A DNA stretch of 64,000 nucleotides from Rubellimicrobium arenae. Its GTDB lineage: Bacteria > Pseudomonadota > Alphaproteobacteria > Rhodobacterales > Rhodobacteraceae. The notes below the pieces were generated by a model. The model was not told the DNA's origin. It saw only the letters and a program-made list of their open reading frames with translations, and made no database searches. Positions 46,282-54,585 of this stretch are shown piece after piece. Within the stretch, counting starts at the first letter, position 1. Each line of letters opens with the position of its first letter. The position numbers were made by a program, and so were the translations under genes. The stretch spans positions 62,001 to 126,000 of the forward strand of contig NZ_JAFMSS010000001.1 in the NCBI RefSeq assembly GCF_017916295.1, read 5' to 3'.

Positions 46282-48084
46282 ATGCCCCTCGACTCCGCCA
46301 TCGCCGCCGTCACCGACCGGATCCGTGAACGCTCGACCCAAGCTCGGGCGCGCTACCGGGACAAGATCGCCCGCGCGCAGGAGGCGGGGACCCGCCGGGC
46401 CCACCTCGCCTGCGGCAACCAGGCCCATGCCTACGCCGCGATGGGCCCTCAGAAGGAGGCCCTCGTCGAGGGACGGGTCCCGAACGTCGGCATCGTGACC
46501 GCCTACAATGACATGCTCTCGGCTCACCAGCCCTACGAGGGTTACCCGCCGATCCTCAAGGCGGCGATCAACCGCGCCGGGGGCACGGCGCAGGTGGCGG
46601 GCGGCGTTCCGGCCATGTGCGACGGCGTCACGCAGGGGCAGACGGGCATGGAGCTGTCGCTCTTCTCCCGCGACGTCATCGCGCTGGCTGCCGGGGTGGC
46701 GCTGTCGCACAACACCTTCGACTCTGCGCTGTATCTCGGCATCTGCGACAAGATCGTCCCCGGCCTCGTCATGGCGGCGGCCAGCTTCGGGCATGTGCCG
46801 GGCATCTTCATCCCGGCCGGCCCCATGACCTCGGGCATCCCGAACGACGAAAAGGCCAAGGTCCGCCAGCGCTTCGCCACCGGAGAGGCCACGCGCGCGG
46901 AGCTGATGGCCGCCGAGATGGCCTCCTACCACGGCCCGGGCACCTGCACCTTCTACGGCACCGCGAACACGAACCAGATGCTCATGGAGTTCATGGGCCT
47001 GCATCTTCCGGGCGCCAGCTTCGTCAACCCCGACACCCCCCTGCGCGACGCGTTGACCGTGGCGGCCGCGGAACGCTCGGTCTCGATCACGTCGCTTGGC
47101 AACGAGTATCGCCCGATCGCCGATATCCTGGACGAAAAGACGTTCGTGAACGGGATCGTCGGTCTCATGGCGACCGGCGGCTCGACGAACCTCGTGCTCC
47201 ACCTGCCCGCGATGGCGCGGGCGGCCGGCATCCTTCTCGACCTGCAGGATTTCTCGGATATCTCGGCGCGGGTGCCGCTGATGGCCAAGGTCTATCCGAA
47301 CGGGCTCGCGGACGTGAACCATTTCCACGCCGCCGGAGGTCTCCAGTTCATGATCGGGGAACTCCTGGACGCGGGGCTCCTCCACGAGGATGTGGTGACC
47401 GTGGCCGGCGACGGCCTCCATCTTTATACCAAGGAGCCACGCCTCGTGGATGGCCGGCTCACCTGGGCCGAAGGTCCGGGCGCGAGCGAGAACGACAGGA
47501 TCCTCCGGCCGGCCAAGGACCCGTTCCAGCCCAGCGGCGGGCTCGTGCAGCTGGCGGGCAACCTGGGGCGCGCGGTCATCAAGGTGTCCGCCGTCGCGCC
47601 GGAGCGCCAGGTCATCGAGGCTCCAGCCCGGGTTTTCCAGAGCCAGGACGCCGTCAAGGCCGCCTTCAAGGCCGGGGAGTTCACGGGCGATACCATCGTC
47701 GTGGTCCGCTACCAGGGTCCCAAGGCCAACGGCATGCCCGAGCTTCATGCGCTGACCCCAGTGCTGGCCGTTCTCCAGGACCGGGGCTATCGCGTGGCGC
47801 TGGTGACCGACGGCCGCATGTCCGGAGCTTCGGGCAAGGTGCCGGCCGCGATCCATGTCTCCCCCGAGGCGGCGGACGGCGGCCCGCTGTCGCTGCTCCG
47901 GGACGGCGACCTTCTGCGGCTCGACGCCACGTCGGGCCGGCTGGAGTGCCTGACCGATCTGGCCGGTCGCACCGCCGACCCTGTGGACCTGTCCGACAAC
48001 GAGGACGGGCTGGGCCGCGATCTGTTTGCCGTCTTCCGTCGGAACGTCGGCCCCGCTACGGAAGGCGCGGCGGTCGTCCTCTAG
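46282..48084 (+). CDS. edd: 6-phosphogluconate dehydratase
   Basis: First enzyme of the Entner-Doudoroff pathway, making 2-keto-3-deoxy-6-phosphogluconate (KDPG) from 6-phosphogluconate. The product is 600 residues, the standard length. The Fe-S cluster cysteines lie in ACGNQAH, PAMCDGVTQG and ICDKIVPG; HTFDSALYL-like and GPMTSGIPNDEKAK stretches are Edd-specific and separate it from dihydroxyacid dehydratase. TDGRMSGASGKVPAAIHVSPEA is the conserved C-terminal block. AGGAGGA precedes the start. It is followed 77 nt later by eda, and its promoter carries a LacI-type operator. Confidence 0.96.
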   Translation: MPLDSAIAAVTDRIRERSTQARARYRDKIARAQEAGTRRAHLACGNQAHAYAAMGPQKEALVEGRVPNVGIVTAYNDMLSAHQPYEGYPPILKAAINRAGGTAQVAGGVPAMCDGVTQGQTGMELSLFSRDVIALAAGVALSHNTFDSALYLGICDKIVPGLVMAAASFGHVPGIFIPAGPMTSGIPNDEKAKVRQRFATGEATRAELMAAEMASYHGPGTCTFYGTANTNQMLMEFMGLHLPGASFVNPDTPLRDALTVAAAERSVSITSLGNEYRPIADILDEKTFVNGIVGLMATGGSTNLVLHLPAMARAAGILLDLQDFSDISARVPLMAKVYPNGLADVNHFHAAGGLQFMIGELLDAGLLHEDVVTVAGDGLHLYTKEPRLVDGRLTWAEGPGASENDRILRPAKDPFQPSGGLVQLAGNLGRAVIKVSAVAPERQVIEAPARVFQSQDAVKAAFKAGEFTGDTIVVVRYQGPKANGMPELHALTPVLAVLQDRGYRVALVTDGRMSGASGKVPAAIHVSPEAADGGPLSLLRDGDLLRLDATSGRLECLTDLAGRTADPVDLSDNEDGLGRDLFAVFRRNVGPATEGAAVVL

Positions 48085-48161
48085 CGACCCCGGCCCCATA
48101 GTCGTCCATTCGCCCGCCGAAGGCGCCGACCTTCGCCGGGTCCACTGCAAAGGATCCCGAG

Positions 48162-48803
48162 ATGACCCCCGACCACGCCTCAGAGCTGACCGCCCGCGTC
48201 TGCGCCCTTGCGCCCGTGGTGCCTGTGCTGGTCATCGATGACGCCGCCCATGCGGCGAGCCTGGCCCAAGCCCTGGTTGCAGGCGGCCTTCCCGCCCTTG
48301 AGGTGACGCTGCGGACCCCGGCCGCGCTCGAGGCCATCCGCGAGATGGCCAAGGTGCCGGGCGGCGTGGTCGGGGCCGGCACGCTGCTGACCGAAAAGGA
48401 TGTCGAAGCCGCCAAGGAAGCCGGCGCGACCTTTGGCGTGTCGCCGGGCGCGACCCGCCGCCTCATGGACGCCTGCGAGGCCAACGACCTGCCGCTGCTT
48501 CCGGGCGCCGCCACCCCGTCCGAGGCGATGGCGCTCCTGGAGCGCGGCTACACCGTCCAGAAGTTCTTCCCCGCCGAGGCAAACGGCGGCGTGCCCACGC
48601 TCAAGGCTTGGGGCGCACCGATTCCGCAGGTGCAGTTCTGTCCGACGGGCGGGGTGTCGCTGTCGAACGCCCTCACCTACCTCGCGCTGTCGAACGTGAT
48701 CTGCGTCGGCGGAAGCTGGGTGGCCCCGGCTGCCATGGTCCGTGCCGGCGACTGGGCGGGCATTTCCAAGCTCGCCGCCGAGGCCGCGGCCCTTCCGCGC
48801 TGA
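48162..48803 (+). CDS. eda: KDPG/KHG aldolase
   Basis: Splits KDPG to pyruvate and glyceraldehyde-3-phosphate. The 213-residue length is typical of class I aldolases of this family. E47 (PALEVTLRT) and the Schiff-base lysine K134 (TVQKFFPAEA) are present, as are GAGTLLTEKDVEAA and FCPTGGVS for phosphate and substrate binding. AAAGGATCC precedes the ATG. It forms the edd-eda pair behind the operator at 46227. A short GC hairpin follows at 48817-48833. Confidence 0.96.
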   Translation: MTPDHASELTARVCALAPVVPVLVIDDAAHAASLAQALVAGGLPALEVTLRTPAALEAIREMAKVPGGVVGAGTLLTEKDVEAAKEAGATFGVSPGATRRLMDACEANDLPLLPGAATPSEAMALLERGYTVQKFFPAEANGGVPTLKAWGAPIPQVQFCPTGGVSLSNALTYLALSNVICVGGSWVAPAAMVRAGDWAGISKLAAEAAALPR

Positions 48804-48816
48804 CGCCTGGTGCCGG

Positions 48817-48833
48817 GGGGCCAGTGGCCCCCT
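48817..48833 (+). terminator. GC hairpin after eda
   Basis: GGGGGCC, AGT, GGCCCCC, a perfect 7-bp stem 13 nt after the eda stop. No immediate T-run; TTGTTT appears about 12 nt later. Likely a weak terminator ahead of the tmRNA gene. Confidence 0.5.
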
Positions 48834-48945
48834 GCGTCTCCGGGTTGTTTCGACGTCCAGATGCATCCAGGACACGGCTGGCCTGTTGTGGCCGAGAAGG
48901 CCTGATCGACCCGTTGAATCCGGCATGGAAGCGTCCTATCTTCCG

Positions 48946-49026
48946 TCTTGTCCTTCGGGACTATGGGCATAAACGCGCACGGAATAAACGGATCGGACCC
49001 GGGGGCGGTACCCGGCGGCTCCACCA
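48946..49026 (+). ncRNA. ssrA: tmRNA, acceptor piece of two-piece permuted ssrA
   Basis: Carries the 3' half of the tRNA-like domain. T stem CCGGG/CCCGG around a 7-nt loop GGCGGTA, then the acceptor strand CGGCTCC, discriminator A and CCA ending at 49026. The acceptor strand pairs with GGGGCCG at 49052, downstream, which shows the permuted gene order. The 5' limit is a guess; it should include the strand that pairs with the coding piece. The 25 nt between the two pieces would be removed during maturation. Confidence 0.82.
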
Positions 49027-49051
49027 GACATCCCCTCGTTGGGGGGCGAAT

Positions 49052-49285
49052 GGGGCCGAAACAGGATCGACGAACGTGTAAAGGTGTTTGCTTTGTCCCG
49101 GTGAGGTACCACCGTTATCGGTCCAATCAGTACAGTTGCCAACGACAACCGTGCTCCGGCGATGGCTCTGGCTGCGTAAGCAGTCCGGGTTTGCCGAACC
49201 TAAGTCCTAGGGGTTAGCCCCTCTAGGCGGGGTCCGCAGGCACCTGGCAACAGAAGCCTGCACCTTACCCTTACCCTAAGCTCAA
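49052..49285 (+). ncRNA. ssrA: tmRNA, coding piece of two-piece permuted ssrA
   Basis: Starts GGGGCCG, complementary to the acceptor strand CGGCTCC, then the D-arm-like GGATCGACG known from tmRNAs. It contains the peptide-tag frame at 49138-49179 preceded by ACAGTT, the equivalent of the resume signal. Pairable segments follow, including GCAGGC at 49237-49242 with GCCTGC further on. The 3' end is approximate. With the acceptor piece it rescues stalled ribosomes and marks the product for proteolysis. The two-piece form is known in alphaproteobacteria. Confidence 0.85.
49138..49179 (+). other. tmRNA proteolysis-tag reading frame
   Basis: Codons GCC to TAA encode ANDNRAPAMALAA; with the alanine from the charged tmRNA the tag is (A)ANDNRAPAMALAA. 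The final ALAA is the ClpX recognition end and the N-terminal ANDN matches the SspB-binding part seen in alphaproteobacterial tags. An sspB gene lies 2.4 kb downstream. Confidence 0.9.
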
Positions 49286-49463
49286 TGAGACCGGATGCTG
49301 CGGACCGAAGGCCGTCATGGACCCGGCACGCGGCCGTGCGCGCGGAAGGTCGGCCCCAAGGTCCATGATCCCGCGAAGTCCCTTGGCGGGGCTCGGGTGC
49401 GCCCCCGCATTCTCGCGGCACTATCGCTTGATCGGAACCGGCCTGCCGTCGCACCATGCGCGC

Positions 49464-50132
49464 ATGCTGCACGCCTGTCTTAGCGTCCTTGCGGCCTGCC
49501 TTGCGATCCCTGCCGTCGCCGGGGTTGCCGATGGTTCCTGCGATACGGCCCTCGTGCTCGCCATCGATGTCTCGAACTCGGTCGACGACGAGGAATACCG
49601 TCTTCAGATCGACGGCCTGGCCGAGGCCCTGGCGGACCCTTTCATCAAGGAAGCCCTTGTGGATGGACAGGTCGCCCTCACCGTGATGCAGTGGTCGGGA
49701 ACCACTAACCAGCATGTCTCGATTCCGTGGCGGCGCATGACGACCCCCGCCGATGTCACCTTGCTGGCCGAAGAGGCGGGCACCCTGCCCCGCGCCTTCA
49801 TCGGGTCGGGAACTGCCCCGGGGGACGCCGTGCAGCGGGCGCTCGGCCTGCTGGCCGAGGTGCCGGATTGCCGGCGGCATGTGATCGACGTATCCGGAGA
49901 CGGCCAGCGGAACATGGGGATGACGACGACCGTAGCCCGCGCCGCTGCCGAGGCGGATGCGGTCACCGTCAACGCCATCGCCATCGAGATCACCGGCAAC
50001 GCGGTGGCGTTCTTCTTTCGGCATGAGCTCATCACCCGCGACGGGTTCGTCGTCGGGGCTGAAGGTCATCGCGACTATGCACGGGCGCTGCGCCTCAAGC
50101 TCCGCCGGGAGCTGAACCCGCCGGTCGGGTGA
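49464..50132 (+). CDS. DUF1194 (von Willebrand A-like) secreted protein
   Basis: A 222-residue protein. A signal peptide of about 22 residues (MLHACLSVLAACLAIPAVAG) precedes a vWA-like domain: ALVLAIDVSNSVDDEEYRLQIDGL carries the D-x-S-x-S metal-site motif, TVMQWSGTTNQ the next strand, and HVIDVSGDGQRNMG the third loop. This is the DUF1194 arrangement, found in Rhodobacteraceae, function not known; vWA domains usually mediate protein contacts. The start at 49464 is chosen because it gives a clean signal peptide; 49 upstream residues of the open frame are Arg/Pro-rich and overlap the tmRNA flank. Confidence 0.82.
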   Translation: MLHACLSVLAACLAIPAVAGVADGSCDTALVLAIDVSNSVDDEEYRLQIDGLAEALADPFIKEALVDGQVALTVMQWSGTTNQHVSIPWRRMTTPADVTLLAEEAGTLPRAFIGSGTAPGDAVQRALGLLAEVPDCRRHVIDVSGDGQRNMGMTTTVARAAAEADAVTVNAIAIEITGNAVAFFFRHELITRDGFVVGAEGHRDYARALRLKLRRELNPPVG

Positions 50133-50215
50133 CGCAGGTCAGGACCGTCATGATACCTTCGCTTGACCTGGACCAGGGCCTGCACCATCCACCTCCTGAC
50201 GATCCGGGAGCCCAG

Positions 50216-51484
50216 ATGACCGCACAAAAGCCAAGTCTCGGCGAACTGACCCGGGTATTTCTCCGAATCGGTCTTCTCAGCTTCGGCGGTCCGGCCGCGC
50301 AGATCGCGCTCATGCACCGCGAGCTGGTCGAGGAGCGCGACTGGCTGAACGAGCCGGAATTTCTGCGGGCGCTCAGCTTCTGCATGCTGCTTCCCGGCCC
50401 CGAGGCCATGCAGCTTGCCACCTTTGCCGGATGGCGGCTCCACGGCCTGGTCGGCGGCCTGATCGCGGGCACCCTTTTCGTCGCTCCCGGAGCGGCAATC
50501 ATCTTCGGATTGGCGCTGGCTTACGGCGTCTTCATCGACATGGCCCTGGTCCAGGCCCTGTTCCTGGGCGTGAAGGCCACCGTGGTCATCATCGTCATCG
50601 AGGCGATCCACCGGGTGGCCCGGCGGGCGCTCAAGTCCCGCGGGCACTGGGTGCTGGCCGGCCTCGCGTTCCTCGCCCTGTTCGCCTTCGGAGTCCCATT
50701 TCCTTTGGTGGTCCTGGCGGCCGGACTCTGGGGCGCCCTGTCCGCCGGGGACACGCCCCGGGACCTTGCTCCACCGCGGCTGCATCCGGGACGCCTGGCC
50801 GCGACCCTGGCGGTCGGATTCGGGCTCTGGTGGGCGCCAGTCGCGCTCGTGGCCTTGGCCGGACAGGGCTTCCTGACCGACCTCGGCCTCTTCTTTTCCA
50901 AGCTGGCGGTGGTGACCTTCGGCGGAGCCTATGCTGTCCTCAGCTATATGGCGCAGGAGGTGGTGTCGGCCTACCGCTGGGTTTCCACCGAGCAACTCAT
51001 GGATGCGCTGGGGCTGGCCGAGACAACGCCAGGGCCGCTGATCCTCGTGACGGCGTTCGTGGCCATCGTGGCGGGCCTCAACCAGGGAAGCGTCGCACTC
51101 GCCGTCGCTGGCGGCCTGATGGCCATCTGGGTCACATTCGTTCCCTGCTTTCTTTGGATCTTCGCGGGCGCGCCGCTGGTCGACTGGCTGGAAGGCCAGC
51201 CGCGCCTGCGCGCAGCCCTTTCGGCCATCACCGCCGCCGTCGTCGGCGTGATTCTCAACCTGTCGGTCTGGTTCGCGCTCCATGTCCTCTTTGCCGAGGT
51301 CGGGACCGTCGAGGCGGGGCCGATCCGGATGCTCGTTCCGGTCTGGACGTCGGTCCAGCCTGTCGCGGCGGCGCTGTCCCTTGTCGCGGCCTGGCTCCTC
51401 CTGGGCAGGCACCTGTCGATGCTGGCCACCCTGGCGATCGTGACCGCACTGGCGGGCCTGCTCCACCTTGCCGGAGCGGTCTGA
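50216..51484 (+). CDS. chrA: Chromate transporter family protein
   Basis: A 422-residue bidomain CHR protein. Each half opens with the family motif, FLRIGLLSFGGPAAQIALMHRE in the first and FFSKLAVVTFGGAYAVLSYMAQE in the second. Membrane helices follow, including LPGPEAMQLATFAGW in half 1 and TTPGPLILVTAFVAIVAG in half 2 (the PGP motifs). ChrA expels chromate or transports sulfate-like anions in a proton-linked way. The start at 50216 has GGGAG nearby. No chrB regulator is adjacent, so a dedicated chromate-resistance role is not shown. Confidence 0.9.
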   Translation: MTAQKPSLGELTRVFLRIGLLSFGGPAAQIALMHRELVEERDWLNEPEFLRALSFCMLLPGPEAMQLATFAGWRLHGLVGGLIAGTLFVAPGAAIIFGLALAYGVFIDMALVQALFLGVKATVVIIVIEAIHRVARRALKSRGHWVLAGLAFLALFAFGVPFPLVVLAAGLWGALSAGDTPRDLAPPRLHPGRLAATLAVGFGLWWAPVALVALAGQGFLTDLGLFFSKLAVVTFGGAYAVLSYMAQEVVSAYRWVSTEQLMDALGLAETTPGPLILVTAFVAIVAGLNQGSVALAVAGGLMAIWVTFVPCFLWIFAGAPLVDWLEGQPRLRAALSAITAAVVGVILNLSVWFALHVLFAEVGTVEAGPIRMLVPVWTSVQPVAAALSLVAAWLLLGRHLSMLATLAIVTALAGLLHLAGAV

Positions 51485-51551
51485 TGCCCCCTCTTCCGCC
51501 CGGCGAGGATTTCCCTATGCTCCAACCCGTGAGACTAAGGGGGAACGGCCT

Positions 51552-52034
51552 GTGACGCGTACCATCGACTACGGACACCTCATGCATCGCCACATGCGTG
51601 GCCTGATCCACGAGGTGCTCGAGGATGTGGCCGCCAACGGCCTTCCCGGCAAGCACCACTTCTTCATCACCTTCGACACCCAGCATCCGGACGTCGAGAT
51701 CGCCGACTGGCTTTCCGACCGTTACCCGGGCGAGATGACCATCGTCATCCAGCACTGGTTTGCGGACCTGGAGACCAGCGAGGAAGGCTTTTCGGTCACG
51801 CTCAACTTCGGCGACAACCCCGAGCCGCTGTTCATCCCCTGGGACGCCATCAAGACCTTCGTGGACCCTTCGGTCGAGTTCGGCCTGCGGTTCGAGACCC
51901 AGGGTGCGCCGGCTCAGCCCACCGAGCCCGAGACTCCGCCTCCCGGCAAGCCCACCAGGGACGGTGATGAAGGGCCTGACGGCGGCGGACGCGGAGCCGG
52001 CCAGGTGGTCAGCCTGGACAAGTTTCGCAAGTAG
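51552..52034 (+). CDS. sspB: SspB-alpha, ClpXP adaptor for ssrA-tagged proteins
   Basis: A 160-residue adaptor that delivers tmRNA-tagged proteins to ClpXP. It begins with GTG at 51552 after AAGGGGGAA, giving VTRTIDYGHLMHRHMRGLIHEVLEDV; the alpha-type fold continues with FFITFDTQHPDVEIADWL and MTIVIQHWF. A Pro/Gly-rich linker (about 120-150) leads to the last residues VVSLDKFRK, the tail that docks on ClpX in this group. It lies 2.4 kb downstream of ssrA, with chrA and a DUF1194 gene between. The next gene is fumC, 63 nt away. Confidence 0.92.
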   Translation: MTRTIDYGHLMHRHMRGLIHEVLEDVAANGLPGKHHFFITFDTQHPDVEIADWLSDRYPGEMTIVIQHWFADLETSEEGFSVTLNFGDNPEPLFIPWDAIKTFVDPSVEFGLRFETQGAPAQPTEPETPPPGKPTRDGDEGPDGGGRGAGQVVSLDKFRK

Positions 52035-52097
52035 GACCGTTGCCCGCCCGCTCGGGCCGCGCTAGAGCGTATGCGACGGTATACCGAGGGGGCATGA

Positions 52098-53489
52098 ATG
52101 ACCGCGACGCGCACCGAGACCGACAGCTTCGGTCCCATCGAGGTTCCGGCTGACCGCTACTGGGGCGCGCAGACGCAGCGCTCGATCCAGAACTTCCCGA
52201 TCGGCTGGGAACGGCAACCCGTCGCCGTCGTGCGGGCGCTGGGCTTCATCAAGCAGGCCTGCGCCGAGGCGAACAAAGCCCGCGGCGCCATCGCACCCGA
52301 ACTGGCCGATGCCATCATTGCGGCGGCCGCCGAGGTCGCGTCGGGCCGGCTCGACGCTCACTTCCCGCTGGTCGTCTGGCAGACAGGCTCGGGCACCCAG
52401 ACGAACATGAACGCGAACGAGGTCATCTCGAACCGCGCGATCGAAATGCTGGGCGGTGTGCTGGGCTCCAAGAAGCCCATCCACCCGAACGATCACGTGA
52501 ACATGGGGCAGTCCTCGAACGACACCTACCCCACCGCCATGCATGTCGCCGCCGCGATGACCGCGCGCGATGTCCTCCTCCCCGGCCTGCGGCACCTCCA
52601 TAGGGCGCTCGTGCAGAAGTCCGAGGAGTTCGCCGACATTATCAAGATCGGCCGCACGCATACCATGGACGCGACGCCCCTGACGCTCGGGCAGGAGTTC
52701 GGCGGCTACGCGCATCAGGTCGCGAAGTCCATCGAACGCGTCGAACGGGCGCTGCCGGACGTGTACGAGTTGGCCCAGGGGGGAACCGCGGTCGGCACCG
52801 GCCTGAACAGCCCGGTCGGCTGGGGCGAAACGATCGCGGCAAACCTCGCGCGTCTCACTGGCCTGCCCTTCGTGTCCGCGCCCAACAAGTTCGAGGCGCT
52901 GGCCGCCCATGACGCGCTCGTGGAGCTTTCGGGGTCGCTCAAGACCGCGGCTGCGGGCATCTACAAGCTTGCCCACGACATCCGGATGCTGGGATCGGGG
53001 CCGCGCTGCGGGTTGGGCGAACTCAGGCTGCCCGAGAACGAGCCGGGCTCCTCGATCATGCCGGGCAAGGTGAACCCGACCCAGGTCGAGGCGATCACCA
53101 TGGTCTGCGCCCATGTCATGGGGAACGATGCCGCGGTCGGGTTCGCCGGATCGCAAGGGCATTTCGAGCTCAACGTCATGAAGCCGATGATCGCCTACAA
53201 CGTGCTGCAGTCGATGCAGCTTCTGGGCGATGCGGCGGTCGCCTTCACGGACAACTGCGTCGTGGGGATCGAGGCCGACCGGCAGCGCATCGACAGGCTC
53301 ATGCGGGAATCGCTCATGCTGGTCACGGCCCTCGCACCCACCATCGGCTATGACAAGGCGACCACCGTCGCCAAGACCGCGCACAAGAACGGAACCACCC
53401 TGAGGGAAGAGGCGATCAACCTCGGCTATGTGGACGCCGAAACCTTCGATCGTGTCGTCCGCCCCGAGGAGATGATCGCGCCTTCATGA
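52098..53489 (+). CDS. fumC: Class II fumarate hydratase
   Basis: Hydrates fumarate to L-malate in the TCA cycle; homotetrameric, iron-free. The product is 463 residues. TETDSFGPIEVPADRYWGAQTQRS is the standard start, GSGTQTNMNANEVISNRA and IGRTHTMDATPLTLGQE hold substrate and catalytic-His contacts, and GSSIMPGKVNPTQ is the mobile superfamily loop with the catalytic Ser. GAGGGGG precedes the ATG. Its stop overlaps the ATG of a DUF4169 gene (ATGA), which in turn overlaps a ribbon-helix-helix gene, a trio seen repeatedly in Rhodobacteraceae. Confidence 0.97.
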   Translation: MTATRTETDSFGPIEVPADRYWGAQTQRSIQNFPIGWERQPVAVVRALGFIKQACAEANKARGAIAPELADAIIAAAAEVASGRLDAHFPLVVWQTGSGTQTNMNANEVISNRAIEMLGGVLGSKKPIHPNDHVNMGQSSNDTYPTAMHVAAAMTARDVLLPGLRHLHRALVQKSEEFADIIKIGRTHTMDATPLTLGQEFGGYAHQVAKSIERVERALPDVYELAQGGTAVGTGLNSPVGWGETIAANLARLTGLPFVSAPNKFEALAAHDALVELSGSLKTAAAGIYKLAHDIRMLGSGPRCGLGELRLPENEPGSSIMPGKVNPTQVEAITMVCAHVMGNDAAVGFAGSQGHFELNVMKPMIAYNVLQSMQLLGDAAVAFTDNCVVGIEADRQRIDRLMRESLMLVTALAPTIGYDKATTVAKTAHKNGTTLREEAINLGYVDAETFDRVVRPEEMIAPS

Positions 53490-53665
53490 CGGGAAGCGTC
53501 GTCAACCTGAACAAGGCCCGCAAGGCACGGGACCGCGCCACCGAAAAGGCGCAGGCCGATGCCAATGCCGTCAAGCATGGTCGGACCAAGGCCGAACGGC
53601 TTCTGGAGGCAGCGCGTGCCGAAAAGGCCAAGCGCGCCCTTGACCAGGCCAAGTTCGAGGAGTGA
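53486..53665 (+). CDS. DUF4169 small basic protein
   Basis: A 59-residue, highly charged helical protein (MTGSVVNLNKARKARDR then Lys-, Ala- and Glu-rich repeats). It has no membrane segment or enzymatic motif. It matches DUF4169, a Rhodobacteraceae/Rhizobiales family found next to fumC. The ATG lies within the fumC stop (ATGA) and its own stop overlaps the GTG of the next gene (GTGA), so three products are coupled. Residues 5-13 (VVNLNKARK) resemble the ClpX-docking tail of SspB encoded nearby; see the findings. Function unknown. Confidence 0.82.
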   Translation: MTGSVVNLNKARKARDRATEKAQADANAVKHGRTKAERLLEAARAEKAKRALDQAKFEE

Positions 53666-53880
53666 GCGGCCGCCCCGTCAAGCGGTCGCTGACCCTTCAC
53701 GGCCACCGCACGAGCGTCTCCCTCGAGGAGGCCTTCTGGCAGGAGTTCCGGCGCCTCGCCCTATCGGACGGCCTCGCCCTGAATGCGCTGGCCGAACGGA
53801 TCGACGAGTCGCGGGGCGATGTCGGGCTCGCCTCGGCGATCCGCGTCTATGTGCTCGAACGGGCGCTGCGGGAACGCTAA
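53662..53880 (+). CDS. Ribbon-helix-helix protein
   Basis: A 72-residue protein starting with GTG at 53662, which overlaps the DUF4169 stop. Residues about 7-20 (KRSLTLHGHRTSVSLE) form the DNA-contacting beta strand, then FWQEFRRLALSDG and LNALAERID are the two helices of an RHH_4-type fold; SAIRVYVLERALRE closes it. RHH proteins are usually DNA-binding dimers, as in antitoxins, but no toxin is adjacent and the partner gene is DUF4169. It may be a small regulator; target unknown. Confidence 0.83.
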   Translation: MSGRPVKRSLTLHGHRTSVSLEEAFWQEFRRLALSDGLALNALAERIDESRGDVGLASAIRVYVLERALRER

Positions 53881-53918
53881 AGGGGCCTTAGCCGTTCGAG
53901 AGGGGCAAGGAGCCCCTC

Positions 53919-54584
53919 ATGACAGCGATTCCGCGCGCCGCCCTCGTCACGCCCCTTCCAGGGTCCCTCATCGACTCGAGAGGCTGGCTCACCATGGCCT
54001 GGGTGGGCGTCCTCGTCTTCACCGCCGCCCTCGTGACACTGATGGCGCTGGGGCGCTGGGACGAGTTGCAGATGGCGGCGGCATTCTATGTGCCGATGGT
54101 CGCCGTAATGCTCGTCCCTCATGGCCTCCCCGCGCTGCTGGTCGCCGTCATAGCGGGCTGCTTCCTGATCAGCGGTGCCGGATGGGCCTGGGACTGGTAT
54201 TCGCTCTTCTGGTGGTTCGACATCGCCCTGCACACTCTGAACCCCTTCGCGATCATGGCAGGATCCATGTTCATGTTCTGGAAGGCCGGGTTCCTGGCCT
54301 ATGCGCCGCGTAAGGGCCGCTTCGTGCTGTGGGCCGCGGGATTGGGCCTCCTGATCGGCATCGTCTGGGAAGTCATCGAGTACACCTATCTGCCCCTGAC
54401 CTGGCCCGACACGATCCTCGACATTGTCATGGACACGGCCGGGGCGGCTTTGGGCGGATGGTTCGCGATCTGGCTGATCGAGCAACGCGGCCTGGCGCTG
54501 GTCGGCCCGCGGCGCCTGGCCACCTTCCGGGTCCGCCCCTGGAGCGCCCAGCCCGTCCCGGTGCCCGTCCGCACGCGCCGCTAG
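53919..54584 (+). CDS. DUF2238-like integral membrane protein
   Basis: A 221-residue protein with about six hydrophobic helices. The WWFDIALHTLNPFAIM block, GLLIGIVWEVIEYTYLPL and DTILDIVMDTAGAALGGWFA are the signature of the DUF2238/YjdF-like family: conserved His, Glu and Asp residues sit in membrane helices and could form an intramembrane site. No function is established. It follows the RHH gene by 38 nt on the same strand, with AAGGAG before the start, and may share its transcript. The next gene converges. Confidence 0.75.
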   Translation: MTAIPRAALVTPLPGSLIDSRGWLTMAWVGVLVFTAALVTLMALGRWDELQMAAAFYVPMVAVMLVPHGLPALLVAVIAGCFLISGAGWAWDWYSLFWWFDIALHTLNPFAIMAGSMFMFWKAGFLAYAPRKGRFVLWAAGLGLLIGIVWEVIEYTYLPLTWPDTILDIVMDTAGAALGGWFAIWLIEQRGLALVGPRRLATFRVRPWSAQPVPVPVRTRR

Positions 54585-54585
54585 G

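Noticed and set aside
45859..48150. Open frame of 763 codons on the - strand opposite edd
   Set aside because: Antisense to an enzyme with intact motifs; composition is that of a shadow frame and no ribosome site is seen.
53662..53880. Antitoxin of a toxin-antitoxin module
   Set aside because: The fold is ribbon-helix-helix, but the coupled gene is DUF4169, not a RelE, ParE or PIN toxin.
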